DNA from: Neoechinorhynchus agilis
Taxonomy: Eukaryota > Acanthocephala
Direction of reading: 5' to 3'
Assembly (NCBI GenBank): GCA_051530055.1
Contig: JBMGUZ010000004.1
Span: 62,001-126,000, forward strand
Length of the DNA: 64,000 bases
A program made the translations under genes and the position numbers. Within the stretch, counting starts at the first letter, position 1; every line of letters begins with the position of its first letter. Positions 52,366 to 62,225 of this stretch are shown here, one piece after another. Under the pieces are notes generated by a model. It did not search any database. It worked only from the letters and a program-made list of their open reading frames with translations, and was not told the origin of the DNA.

Positions 52366-52740
52366 TCAACGCTCCCATTCATCGGCACTGGCCAAAATGC
52401 TGGCCGCATTGCCCCGCTGCACCGCAATGCTTATTTTTTGCGCCAAGAACGACGTCGATCTTTGCTCTCCAGTCGCTGCGTAAATTCGTTTCCCCAAGTC
52501 CTTCGGGAGGGCTAGTGCCGACCCTCCCAAGGCCCCATACGTTTCCACACCGAAGGGGACAAAATGGTAATTTCTTGTTAGCTCCCTGTATTTTGAGCAT
52601 TTCCGATCCTCTGCAGCCGTCGCCGCTCCTCCTAGACCTTTCTTCGAGTGGCTGATGTTGGAGTTTGCCAACGTGTCCACACACGTTGCATCCCACAACA
52701 AACATTTCCCCTCCCGCCAAGGAAATACGGTCACGCGGTA
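52366..52740 (-). mobile_element. Family F C-terminal nuclease-like domain
   Basis: The minus-strand frame 52734-52366 reads TVFPWREGKCLLWDATCVDT, LANSNISHSKKGLGGAATAA, EDRKCSKYRELTRNYHFVPF, GVETYGALGGSALALPKDLG, and ends SFLAQKISIAVQRGNAASIL. In VQQGDPLG-type elements this block follows the RT. The PW..G..LLWDAT.VDT core looks like the later strands of a PD-(D/E)XK nuclease, which is inference. Its upstream half lies beside it on the opposite strand (52755-52979), so an inversion split the domain. The frame 53053-52379 overlapping it is a shadow. Confidence 0.65.
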
Positions 52741-52754
52741 AACTTGGAAATCTC

Positions 52755-52979
52755 CTTGCTGTCTTAGTCGCCTGGATCGCAGTATCCTTGAGATTAGGTC
52801 TACCGATTTGCATCCCGCATCGCTGTTGCTGCGGCACTATAGTGGACTCTTCGGGTAGACACGGTCTCATATGCAAGACGTCATCGGGACGATTTCCAAG
52901 GCATGCTGAAATCAATTCCATTCTGAGTAGGACTCTAAAAACGCTTTCCCTTCCAAACATTCTAGAACCCAATAAATAG
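52755..52979 (+). mobile_element. Family F zinc-binding domain (inverted part)
   Basis: The plus-strand frame reads VSLRLGLPICIPHRCCCGTI then VDSSGRHGLICKTSSGRFPR, HAEINSILSRTLKTL and LEPNK. The C...H.C.CG...G.HGL.C.....R..RH..IN pattern is the zinc-binding segment that precedes the nuclease-like block in this RT family. It is the natural upstream neighbour of the domain on the minus strand at 52740-52366. Confidence 0.62.
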
Positions 52980-53290
52980 TTAACGCAGTAAGAAATCTCG
53001 ACTATACGATACCACTGACTCCCTCTTTTTATTTGGTCAGAAACAACACTCATTCATTCTCAGATCTCTTCGTACATAAGAGGAGTATTAATTTATTACT
53101 TCGAATCAAGTGAAGTATTTTTGTTTGACTTTGCTAGACACGACGTTGCACTATGATCCTGCCTACCCAAAGACTCATTGCGTATAAGCTCACACTGAAC
53201 GCGCTCTCTTTCGACGTTTTATTCATTTAAGAAGAACGATCCATACACTTGCCAACATCTATCTTTTCTGAAGGTTTCTGGATGTCGGAT
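52980..53290. other. Unassigned region
   Basis: AT-rich; nothing recognised. Confidence 0.4.
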
Positions 53291-54040
53291 GTTAAGGCAG
53301 GGAGGGCGGACTTGTGTTTGAAGGAGTTTTACAGGAGAATGACCGATTGGGAGTCCTTCCTTGTTCTCCGGTTGTTAAGGAAAGATTTGGCTTGGGGGAG
53401 GAAAGATTTTTGGTAGAGGGTGGTAACGAGGGGGGATGAAAAAGGTTTGGGTTACGGGTGTTTACGAGGGAAGAGTATTTAGAGATGAGGGAAGAAAATT
53501 GTGGAGGGGGTTGAAGAAGACGGAGGGCGTTTTTGGAGAAAATGGAGTGGAGGTGGGCGTCGAGGGGAGGGAGTGAAGTCCCGCATATTCTCGCTGCTCT
53601 CTTGTAAAAGCTTTCGAGGGAATGAAGAGCATTGGCGGAAAGGGCGAGGAAAGTGCGGAAGGCGTATGTAAGGATAGGGAGGATGGCCGAGAGATAAAAG
53701 TGGGCAAGGTGTTTAGGGGATACGCCGAGACGCCGGAGGAGTTTGAGGAGGTAAAGACGAGGGTTTGTTTTAGAGAGTGTAAATGAAACGTGGGCATCCC
53801 ATTTATCAAGGCGGGAGGAGAAGCGTGTGGGGAAAGTAACGAGTTGGGAAAGATGAGGGAGCGAGAGCGGGATCGGCAGTTTGTTTAAATCGCCCAATAT
53901 GATGAAGTGATCTGAGGAAGCGGAAAGTAGGTCAGTAAATAGGTCGTCTATCTGTTGAAGTGTGTTGGGCATGTTTGAGGAAGGCGATAAAGGCCAGCGA
54001 TAGAGATCTCACGTTGGACATTGCGGAGGGGGAGCCCGGT
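53291..54040 (-). mobile_element. CR1/Jockey-like LINE, endonuclease fused to C-terminal part
   Basis: The 226-codon minus-strand frame 53972-53292 starts with endonuclease sequence (NTLQQIDDLFTDLLSASSDH, FIILGDLNKLPIPLS, with GDLN for GDFN), then switches at about 53810 to the post-RT tail (WDAHVSFTLSKTNPRLYLLK, LLRRLGVSPKHLAHFYLSAI, LHSLESFYKRAARICG). The whole RT (about 1.5 kb in the family) is missing, yet the frame stays open across the joint. That is chance or a precise deletion. Same family as 39.7-41.6 kb. Confidence 0.83.
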
Positions 54041-54315
54041 AAATGATTATTTATTAAGACGTTTGATGATGAACCGGACGAGACGCGTTTTCAAATCTCG
54101 AGTATTTGTTTGATTGATAATGTTTTCAATAAGCGCGTCTGAATTAAAGCGAAACACTACAAGTGAGTACACGATTGGGTTTTTAAGTATCTATCACGGC
54201 CATTAGTCCACTTGACCACCTCGACACAACTACGAAATGTCAAACTCAGCCAGTTTATCGACTCAGGGTGAGCGCTGTGTTCTATTTTAGGTTTTACTGG
54301 CAATCCGGTATTGTT
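54041..54315. repeat. Sat B unit and left flank of the inverted repeat
   Basis: About 54085-54175 is one Sat B unit (GATAATGTTTTCAATAAGCG, GAAACACTACAAGTGAGTAC). From 54176 the left arm's coding-like sequence extends outward (minus: WLSLTFRSCVEVVKWTNGRD). Confidence 0.65.
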
Positions 54316-54786
54316 ATCATCATTAAATTTTAGTCTGTCCCTTTCTTGTCCGGCTAATTTTTTTAGGCCTAAAGCCAAACCAATTACATCAGAGAAGTGA
54401 TATAACCACATAGTCTCTAGTTCACGGCTAAGAGTTTGCACATTCCTCCGGATCCTCAGATACCTCCAGAGGCGGGACTCATCAGTGAGTTTCCTCCTTC
54501 AGCGGTATTTCGTCATGCCCGTGATCCCGGTTAGGGGTCAAGTGGTTCGAATCCGTTACCACCAATGACGCACAGCCAAAGGGGACGAAATACCGCTGAA
54601 GGGCGGAAACTCGCTGATGAGTCCCGCCTCCTGGAGGTATCTGAGGATCCGGAGGAATGTACAAACTCTTAACCGTGCATTAGAGACTATGTTGTTATAT
54701 CACTTCTATGATGCAATTGGTTTGACTTTATGCCTAAAAAAACAAGCCGGACAAGAAAGGAATAGACTAAAATTTAATGATGGTAA
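54316..54786. repeat. Large inverted repeat with about 200-bp arms
   Basis: Left arm 54316-54514 and right arm 54587-54786 are diverged reverse complements: CATCATTAAATTTTAGTCTG against AGACTAAAATTTAATGATGG, GGATCCTCAGATACCTCCAG against CTGGAGGTATCTGAGGATCC, AGCGGTATTTCGTC against GACGAAATACCGCT. The 72-bp loop has GGTTCGAATCC at 54548-54558, a perfect Pol III B-box, without a full tRNA. Both arms encode the same unrecognised peptide outward (YLRIRRNVQTL(S/N)R(E/A)LETM, L(A/T)L(G/C)LKK(L/Q)AGQER). Sat B flanks both sides. Confidence 0.82.
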
Positions 54787-55085
54787 TGTTTTCGAAAAGC
54801 GCGTCTAAATTAAAGCGAAGCACTAAGAGTGGGTACACGAATGCGTTTCAATTCTCTTGTTTTTATTTTATTGATAACGATTTTAAAAAGCGCGTCTAAA
54901 TTAAAGTGAAACACTAAGAGTGAGTACGAAAATGCGTTTTCAAATCTCGAGTTCTAATTTGATAGATAATGTTCTCCCAAAGTGCGTATAAATTAAAGCG
55001 AAGCACTAAGAGAGGGTACATGACTGCGCTTTAAATCTCGAGATTTTATATGATTGATAATGTTTTCCAAAAGCGCGTATGAATA
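54787..55085 (+). repeat. Sat B, block 3
   Basis: Just over three 92-bp units after the inverted repeat, ending AAAAGCGCGTATGAATAA where Sat D begins. Confidence 0.88.
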
Positions 55086-56695
55086 ACTCAAGAACCATGA
55101 AAGCCATCGCAGATCCGAAATCAGATTTGGAATCAGCGCGTAAAGACGTACTAAATGAAATGATTTAGCAAACTACAGCTGTATTATTCACGTCGGTAAT
55201 CGCATGATCATATTTGGTCAAAAGTCAAAAGAGTGAAAGATCACTTAATTTGCAAGATTCATTAAAATCGGATTACACCATTGAAATCAGCGCGTCATAT
55301 ATGCTCAAGCTGATATATATATCATTTTGTTACCATTTTTAAGCACCATGGATAAAATTCAGGTGTCTTATATGAACTTTAATCTAAAAACCAATTATAA
55401 AAATTAAACAAACAATAAGCCGTTATTGCAGGTGTATTCGGCGTCAAAAGTAGATCTACAAAAGTTTATTTGATCTGAAATTTATTGATGTTTTAATATC
55501 AATAATCAAGGTTATAGGTCTAAAAATAGAACAACGAATAACTAAAGAGCAAAGAAAGCTATCGAATATCCGGATACAGATTTGGAATCAGCGAGTAAAG
55601 TTGTACTGAATGAACTGATTTAGCAAGCTACAGCTGTATTATTCACGTCGGTAATCGCATGATCATATTTGATTAAAAGTCACAATACTGAAAGATTACT
55701 AAATTTGCAAGATTAATTAAGATCGGATATTACCATTGACATCAGCGCGCCAAATATGCTCAAACTGATACATCATTTTGTTACCACTTTGAAGAACCAT
55801 GGTTATAATTCAGGTGTCTAATATGAACTTTAATCTTAAAAATAATTATAACAATTTAACAAGCAACAAGAAGCCGTTATTGCACGTGTATTCGGCGTCA
55901 AAAGTAGATATACAAAAGTTAATTTGGTCTGAAATTTATTGATGTTTTAATATCAATAATCAAGGTTATAGGTCTTAAAATTGAACAACGAATAGCTCAA
56001 GAAAATTGATAGCTATCGCAGATCTTAATACAGATTTGGAATCAGCGCGTAAAGATGAACCGAATAAACTGATTAAGCAAGCTACAGCGGTATTATTCAC
56101 GTCGGTAATCGCATGATCATATTTGGTCAAGAGTCACAAGAGTGAAAGATTACTAAATTTGCAATATTCATTAAGATCGGATAACACCATTGAAATCAGC
56201 GCGTCAGATATGCTCAAACTGATATATCATTTTGTTACCACTTTTAAGAACCATGGATATAATTCAGGTGTCTAATATGAACCAGAATCTTAAAACTAAT
56301 TGTTAAAATTTAACAAGCAACAAGAAGCCGTTATTGCAGGTGCATTCAGCGTCAAAAGTTGATCAAGAAAAGTTAATTTTGTCTGAAATTTATTGACGTT
56401 TTAATATCAATAATCAAGGTTATATGTCTCTCAATTGAACAACGAATAACTCAAGAACCATGAAAGCCATCGCGGGTCCGAATAGAGATTTGGAATCAGC
56501 GCGTAAAGATGTACTAAATGAAATGATTTAGCAAACTACAGCTGTATTATTCACGTCGGTAATCACATGATCATATTTGCACAAAAGTCACAAGAGTGAA
56601 AGATTACTAAATTTGCAAGATTCATTAAGATCGGATAACACCATTGACATCAGCGCGCCGGATATGCAAAAACTGATATATAATTGTTTGTGGTT
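55086..56695 (+). repeat. Sat D, about 450-bp satellite, block 2
   Basis: Three and a half tandem units. TTATTCACGTCGGTAATC recurs near 55185, 55640, 56094 and 56549, about 455 bp apart. Other blocks are GATCATATTTGGTCAAAAGT, AATCAGCGCGT, TGATTTAGCAA(G/A)CTACAGC and AATATCAATAATCAAGGTTA. No ORF. Confidence 0.9.
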
Positions 56696-57540
56696 AACTT
56701 CAATTAAGACGCGCTTTTATAAAATATTATCAATACAATAAAGATCGGATTTAAAGACGCATTCGTGTACTCACTCTAAGATCTTCACTCTAATTTAGGC
56801 GCGCTTTTAGAAAACATTATCTATTCAATAAGAACTCGAGATTTGAAAGCGCATTCGTGTACTAATTAGTTGTGCTTCGCTTGAATTCGGACGCTCTTTT
56901 GGAAAACATTATCAATACAATAAAAACAAGAGATTTGAAAACGCACTCGTACACTTACTCTCAGCGCTTCACATTAATTTAGATGCGCTTTTTAAAACAT
57001 CATCAATACAATAAGAACAAGAAACTTTAATACGCATTCGTGTACTCACACCTAGTGCTTCGCTTTAACTTAGACGCGCTTTTGGAAAACACTATCACTA
57101 TAATAAAAACTGGAGATTTGAAAACGCATTCGTGTACCCACTCTTAGTGCTTCGGTGTAATATAGAGGCGCTTTTGGAAAACATAATCAGTAAAACAAAA
57201 ACTCGAGATTTGAAAACGCATTCATTTACTCACTCATAGTACTTTGCTTTAATTTAGACGCGCTTTTGGAAAACATTATCAATGCAATAAAAACAAGAAA
57301 ATTTTTTACGCATTCGTGTACTCACACCTTGTGCTTCACTTCAATCTAGACGCGCTTTCGGAACACATTTTCAATCAAATAAAACAAGAGATTTGAAAAC
57401 GCATTCGTTTACTCACTCTTTGTGCTTCGCTTTAATTTGGACGCGCTTTTGGAAGACATTATCAATTTAATAAAAACTGGAGATTTGAAAACGCGTTCGA
57501 ATACTCACTCTTTGTGCTTCGCTTTAATTTGGAGCAGAAA
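56696..57540 (-). repeat. Sat B, block 4 (inverted)
   Basis: About nine units, reverse complement of the other blocks (ACGCATTCGTGTACTCACTC, GCTTCGCTTTAATTTAGACG, CGCTTTTGGAAAACATTATC). It passes from Sat D at about 56700 and into a LINE at about 57540. Confidence 0.92.
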
Positions 57541-58500
57541 TAAAATTTGTAGAGATCGGGTGAAGGGGTTCCTAAATGTCGGAGGCGTTTGAGGGGATAA
57601 ATTTTAAAGGTATTGTGCTTGAGGGGGAGAGTGATGCGGGAGTCCCATTTCAAATTTTATTGAAATTGGATGCTCAAAATTCTTAGGGAGGTTACTCGTA
57701 GGATGTCATTTAGAAGCTCAGGGGATGATGTGGGGTTACAGGCGAAGGGGATCATTTCGAAGCATTTAGAGAAATTCAGGTGGAGTTGGTGATTGGTGCA
57801 GAAATCTTTTATGTGTGTGATTTCTTTAGTGGTTAAGGAAATGGAGAGGTGAGGTGGTGAATGGGTGGATAAGGGTGATATCGTCGGTGTATAGGAAGAG
57901 TTTAGAGTTGGAGGAGAAAGTTTTTAGGTCGTTTAGGAAAATATTAGAGAAGTGGTGACAAGACAACACTTTGAGGTACGCCTTTGGTGAGGGATAGGCT
58001 GATAGAAGAGGTAGAACGGCAGTGAATGTATTGTTTGGATTGTGAAGATTCGAACCAGCGGATCTGCTACAAGTTGAGACCAAAATCGGAGCAGGCTCGG
58101 GGAAGGAGTGAATGTTCCACAATATTTCAAGTTAGATGAGGCCGGTGATGAGGGAGGGATTATTGTCGAGGTTACGTAGGAGCGTGTCATAAACACAAAG
58201 TAGGGCATCGGTTGCAGAAAATTTGGACCGGAAGCCGAATTGTAGGTTCGATAACTTGAAACATTTTTCGATGATTTTTTGAAGAGTGGGTGGAGTGGAA
58301 ATTGGACGGAAGAATTCGGCCAAAATAGGATGTCCTTTTTTGGAACAAGGATAACTTTTGCAGTTTTCAGGCATGAGGGTAGATGCCACGTAAAAAGCTG
58401 AGGTTTATAATGTGGGTAAGAGGGCCGATGAGCTCGGGGATGATGCACCGAAGAGCCAAATTTGGGATTTCGGATTGATAGTACGAATTTCCAGGCAATT
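57541..58500 (-). mobile_element. CR1/Jockey-like LINE, second lineage, RT and tail
   Basis: Minus-strand frames over several frameshifts: FRPISTPPTLQKIIEKCFKL, NLQFGFRSKFSATDALLCVY (RT motif 2a), then KCCLVTTSLIFS and IFLNDLKTFSSNSKLFLYTD with DITLIHPF, a Y.DD box altered to YTDD, and near 57650-57540 the tail KWDSRITLPLKHNTFKIYPL with KRLRHLGTPSPDLYKFY. The sequence differs from the LINE at 39.7-41.6 kb at most positions. No endonuclease. It ends at Sat B. Confidence 0.75.
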
Positions 58501-58830
58501 TCTTGAGATACTGTTGTACTTCATATGATTACAATGGAGGTATTGGCGAGTTGACAACAGTTTCAGGTGTGGGCGTGAAAGATTGTATGGTGACTGGTGT
58601 GGAGCAGTGAATGTAATTTGAGTCAGGGAAGAAGTTCTGATTAATGGAATCTAGCGACGACGCCAGCAATGTTGAATGCTCTAAGGCCGTTTCTTAGAGG
58701 AGCTATCAAATGGACTGCGATGAATTCTAGATCGGGTTTTGTAGAGAGCCTGTGCCGATGTTATCCTTCGAATACCTTTTATTCGCTTACATTCTGAGAT
58801 GCAGATGAAACCGGGAGGAACTATGGAAAG
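58501..58830. other. Unassigned region
   Basis: Likely upstream LINE sequence, then unknown. The minus frame 58863-58681 has no known motif. Confidence 0.4.
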
Positions 58831-59195
58831 TTTTGATCTGCGAATCGCATCGGTCAATACCAAGCAGTCTCACTATTCACCCCCTACTCTTTGAGAATTT
58901 GAGCGAAGACACGACTCCGATGGTAACCAAGTCGAGAAGGCACAATGAAGAAAATTCGACGTTTATCCGTGCAGAAATCAATCGACTATTGCGAGATCAA
59001 GTCATAGAACCCGCGAACTCACCTTGGCGAGCCTAAGTGATTGTCGTCAAGCGCGAAAATGGGAAAAAGCGACTTGTCGTTGACTTTTCGCAGACTATAA
59101 ATAGGTTCACGTACTTGGACGCTTATCCGCTTCCCAAATTAAGCTCTCTTGTAAACGAAATCGCAAAATATGGATATTTCAGCCACTTAGACCTA
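58831..59195 (+). mobile_element. Gypsy-like RT fragment, plus strand
   Basis: Plus-strand frames 58833-59036 and 59037-59333, separated by one stop: RRHNEENSTFIRAEINRLLR, DQVIEPANSPWRA, stop, VIVVKRENGKKRLVVDFSQT, INRFTYLDAYPLPKLSSLVN, EIAKYGYFSHLDLKDEF. This is the Ty3/Gypsy RT N-terminus: E(I)..LL....I.PS.SPW..P.V.V.KK.G..R.V.DYR.LN..T..D.YPLP, then F..LDL with the first catalytic D. It ends there, at the joint with a minus-strand copy. Confidence 0.85.
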
Positions 59196-60260
59196 AAAGA
59201 CGAATTCATAAAGACCACCATTCGCTTTAAAAGCTGTAAAGATCCTATCCAGCCTGTTGATTGGTATTTGATGGTATGCATGTCGAAGATCGATGGTCGT
59301 AAAATATTTATATTGTGTTACTTCTCGGGCTAGATCGTCGATTTTTGGAAGAGGGTATGCATCTAGTTCAGTATATTTATTGATTGTCGATGCATAATCA
59401 ATCACCATTCGAGGCTTACTTGCGTTACTTTGAACAATCAATACCTGCGCCCACTACGGAGACTGACTATATGTAATTATTCCTTCCGATAACATACGTT
59501 TAACTTCTTTAATGAAGACTTTATCAAGTTGACTATAATTCCTTGATTTCACCGCTATTGGTCGACAACCTTGGTTGAGATTTGCAAAAAGACGAGGAGT
59601 CATCTCTCCATTCATTGCCATGCATTCAAGCGATCCATCTCCATCAAAAAGGAATTTTAATTCCTTGAACTTATTCATAAATGATCTTCCCAAAATTATA
59701 TCGGTGCATAAATTTTTAAGCGCATACAGTTCGACATTTTTATAGATAATCCCTTTGTATTTAATGTCGGAACGGGTTATTCCGGTCGTGCTCCGTTCTA
59801 TATCGTCCTTAAACTGGCAATTATTACCTAATAATCTAAGTTCGGTCACGCAATCCCTTATGGACTCTGATTCAGTCTGTGGTCGAGTTATTAGTCGATA
59901 CCTCGCTGCAACGACATTTGTAATTCTGCAGTATTCTTTTTTTAAACAGTTTGTTGCCTCTTCATATGTTTTGCAAGATTTGATTTGAGCATACACTCTC
60001 GATCCAACGAAGTTTATCAAACGAATCAATTTTCCTTTGCCATCAATTTCAAGATCTTCGATATAATTCTCAAAAGTCGTAAACTAGTGTTCGAATATTT
60101 CATGAGAGTTGCTATCGCTTGGTATTGTGAGTAATCTATCGGGTTTCAATAGATTATTGGTAACTTTAAGCATGGTTGTCTCGAGCGTACTTGACATGAA
60201 TGTCTTTGCTTCTTGTTGTTCAGCTTTTTTTTGTTTAATAAATTGTACTGCACTTGGAGA
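59193..60260 (-). mobile_element. Gypsy-like gag/protease/RT fragment, minus strand
   Basis: Frame 60029-59454 carries Gag (MIRLINFVGSRVYAQIKSCK, EEATNCLKKEYCRITNVVAA, SESIRDCVTELRLLGNNCQF), then after an internal deletion the C-terminal protease (DIKYKGIIYKNVELYALKNL, CTDIILGRSFMNKF, the ILG motif) and RT start (VKRMLSEGIITYSQSPW). Frame 59441-59193 continues RT: MVIDYASTINKYTELDAYPL, PKIDDLAREVTQYKYFTTID, LRHAYHQIPI, ending ANGGLYEFVF. Zinc knuckle and protease active site are missing. The RT ends head-on against the plus-strand copy at about 59195. Confidence 0.85.
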
Positions 60261-60400
60261 GTTTTATTAAACAAAAAACAACGTTCGAATAATTAACGAC
60301 AATTTAACTGTGCAAACAGGTACTAAACCGATCGATAATGTAATCGACCGTATGCACGCATTTACGATCGATTACGAATGACCACTTTTATCACACCTTC
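60261..60400. other. Unassigned spacer
   Basis: Short AT-rich sequence between Gypsy and R2 pieces. Possibly the Gypsy 5' flank; no LTR shown. Confidence 0.35.
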
Positions 60401-60930
60401 TGCCAATATCGGTCAATTTGGTTAAGGCCTGTTATTGACATGTCATGGGCACTTTGTAGTTTCGCGATTACATGAGGGGAATTCCGTAATAATTCAATAG
60501 GTCGATCGCCTGCGTTGAGCTTGTTTTGTGCAAAACGTCAGGTCTTCAATCATACGGCAGACGGGAGATTATTGCGATAGCAGTTGAGAACGCAGTGATA
60601 CACTGCGGCTCTGCCATTGGTTGCGTTTTCTTTAATACATCTTTTTCCCGACATTGGTTCACATGGCTGCGTGCAGATACGACATCGTTATATTTTTTAT
60701 GATACGAGCCGCATTCAATCGCGACGATCGACCATTGGTGGTCCCTCTTTAAGCGGTCGGTCGACAATTGCACTGCAGAAACCCAAACCATAGATTCTTT
60801 GATTACATATATCGCAAGCAACACGTTCATCGAATTCATCACTAATGCGTGACACCGGTTGTTGCAAATTCAATGATTTACATCGATTATTGCTTTCTTC
60901 TCTTACCCGTCCGCAATCTTTTCGTTTAAA
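60401..60930 (-). mobile_element. R2-lineage copy I: finger part fused to thumb
   Basis: On the minus strand, DEFDERVACDICNQRIYGLG is a CxxC finger start, then IECGSYHKKYNDVVSARSHV with NQC resembles the fourth R2 finger (..VRSHYNHC). A joint near 60545 leads to the thumb: LNAGDRPIELLRNSPHVIAK, LQSAHDMSITGLNQIDRYWQ, compare NDYGLPQIIAKLQAAHDISV. Pre-RT and RT are deleted. Confidence 0.6.
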
Positions 60931-61320
60931 AATTTAGAATGACCAGTGCAGGTGGGTATTTGCTTTAAAATATTTTGCCACTGCAGGAATTATTGCTCTA
61001 TACTTATCCCCTTTATGTGCCATCATTTCTTCGCTCCGGTCGTTGTGAGATTCATAATATGTCAATGACATTGACTTCATTTGTCCGACGGTCAAGAAGG
61101 GTAAGATCACGTTTGAGGGGTTTTCCGTCGACGGTTTGGAGCTTATAGTTTTCGACCAATTCCACGACATCGAAGAACTTTGTCAAGAGGGTCCATCTGA
61201 GTCTGCGAAGTACTCCGTCTTGTCGGTATATCATGGCAGCAATCACTTTTGGACACTCGTTAATAGGATGGAGAAAGGTCTCGTGTGGACACGAGCAGGG
61301 CCTGAAAGCACCGGGTCGGT
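60931..61320 (-). mobile_element. R2-lineage copy I': zinc knuckle and endonuclease
   Basis: On the minus strand: CSCPHETFLHPINEC (CCHC knuckle), KVIAAMIYRQDGVLRRLRWT, VDGKPLKRDLTLLDRRTNEV, then a frameshift and TYYESHNDRSEEMMAHKGDK, YRAIIPAVAKYFKAN. This matches the R2 endonuclease (RHDAVQRRFVWAL, KPDL....IIDF..YYE, K..KY..IIP.VA). H of RHD is Q and P of KPDL is R, so key residues are lost. It lies upstream of the finger piece on the same strand. Confidence 0.8.
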
Positions 61321-61329
61321 CTTTGTCTA

Positions 61330-61505
61330 CTCGGTTTAAGAATGAGGAAGACGATATGCAATGGACCGGAAACGCTAAAGTTAGAAGGTGTGGATTTTAC
61401 GATGAGAAGAACAGTGAGATATCTTGGCAGCGAAGTAAATAATACAAATTCGCTCGAACCCGAAATAACTGCTCGTATACAATGCGGGTGCCTCAATTGG
61501 AGGAA
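61330..61505 (+). mobile_element. RTE-like LINE fragment
   Basis: Parallels the coding strand at 23640-23480: the plus strand in shifted frames reads MQWTGNAKVRRCGF/ LEGVDFTMRRTVRYLGSEVN-like, then NNTNSLEPEITARIQCGCLN and WRKM. Only about 55 codons remain; it joins the orphan ORF piece at 61506. Confidence 0.72.
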
Positions 61506-61645
61506 GATGTCTTAACGATAGGAAAAGCGAAAGCGATTCACCTTCAATAACCACTAAGAAAGCTACGGTCGAACAAAAGGCCAAAGAAACGTCTAAGCGA
61601 GTAGAAACAAGAGCAAATCCCGTCGCTCTGAATTCGCCATCGAAA
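61506..61645 (+). pseudogene. Orphan ORF piece, copy 2, abutting Sat C
   Basis: Reverse-complement match to 21890-22070 with a deletion of about 40 bp: KSESDSPS.TTKKATVEQKA, KETSKRVETRA, then PVALNSPSKI and the satellite. The end of the ORF and the start of Sat C are at the same base as at 21895. Confidence 0.7.
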
Positions 61646-62225
61646 ATATGACGTCGTGAGCCTAAAAATTGGAGCACGTGCTAATGCAATATCTTCTGAT
61701 TTTGAGGAAATAACATACAGGAAAACAGAAACCGACTGCAGTGTTTTATTATTGCTTTATTTTTTTCGTTGTTTACATCGATTACATGTTAAATCCATCA
61801 GTCAAAGTTACGTCCGCCGCTTACTCATTGCAAAAAACGTTATAAGTTTTAAAAATTAAAACACGTGCTCATGCAATATCTTCTGATTTCGAGCAAATAA
61901 CATACAGGAAAACATAAATCAACTGCAGTGTATAATTGGGCCTTTAGTTTTTACATCGAAAATATTGCGTCGTGAGCCTAAAAATTAGAACACGTGCTAA
62001 TGCAATATCTTCTGATTTTGAGGAAATAACATACATGAAAAACGAAATCGACTGCAGTGTTTGATTTGTGCTTCAGTTCATTCGTTTCTTATATCGATAA
62101 CATTAGGTCGTCAGCTTAAAAATTAAAACACGTACTCATGCAATATCTTCTGATTATGAGCAAATAACATGCAGTAACATAGAAATCGACTGCTTTGTTT
62201 TATTGCCGCTTTATTTTCGTCGTTG
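61646..62225 (-). repeat. Sat C, block 4 (inverted)
   Basis: Four units in opposite orientation to block 1 (AATATCTTCTGATTTTGAGG, ACATACAGGAAAAC). The first unit carries the 28S-like insert at 61793-61829 (minus: GGCGGACGTAACTTTGACTG). Confidence 0.87.

Noticed and set aside
52379-53053. 224-codon minus-strand ORF with Cys-rich stretch
   Set aside because: It overlaps the family F frames on both strands and shows no motif of its own; it is a shadow frame.
54490-54572. tRNA gene in the loop of the inverted repeat
   Set aside because: A perfect B-box (GGTTCGAATCC) and a following ACCACCA are present, but no matching 5' acceptor strand, D-arm or anticodon stem could be drawn upstream.
54157-54808. 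Known protein family for the peptide encoded on both arms
   Set aside because: The two copies support each other as former coding sequence, but no motif allowed a family name.
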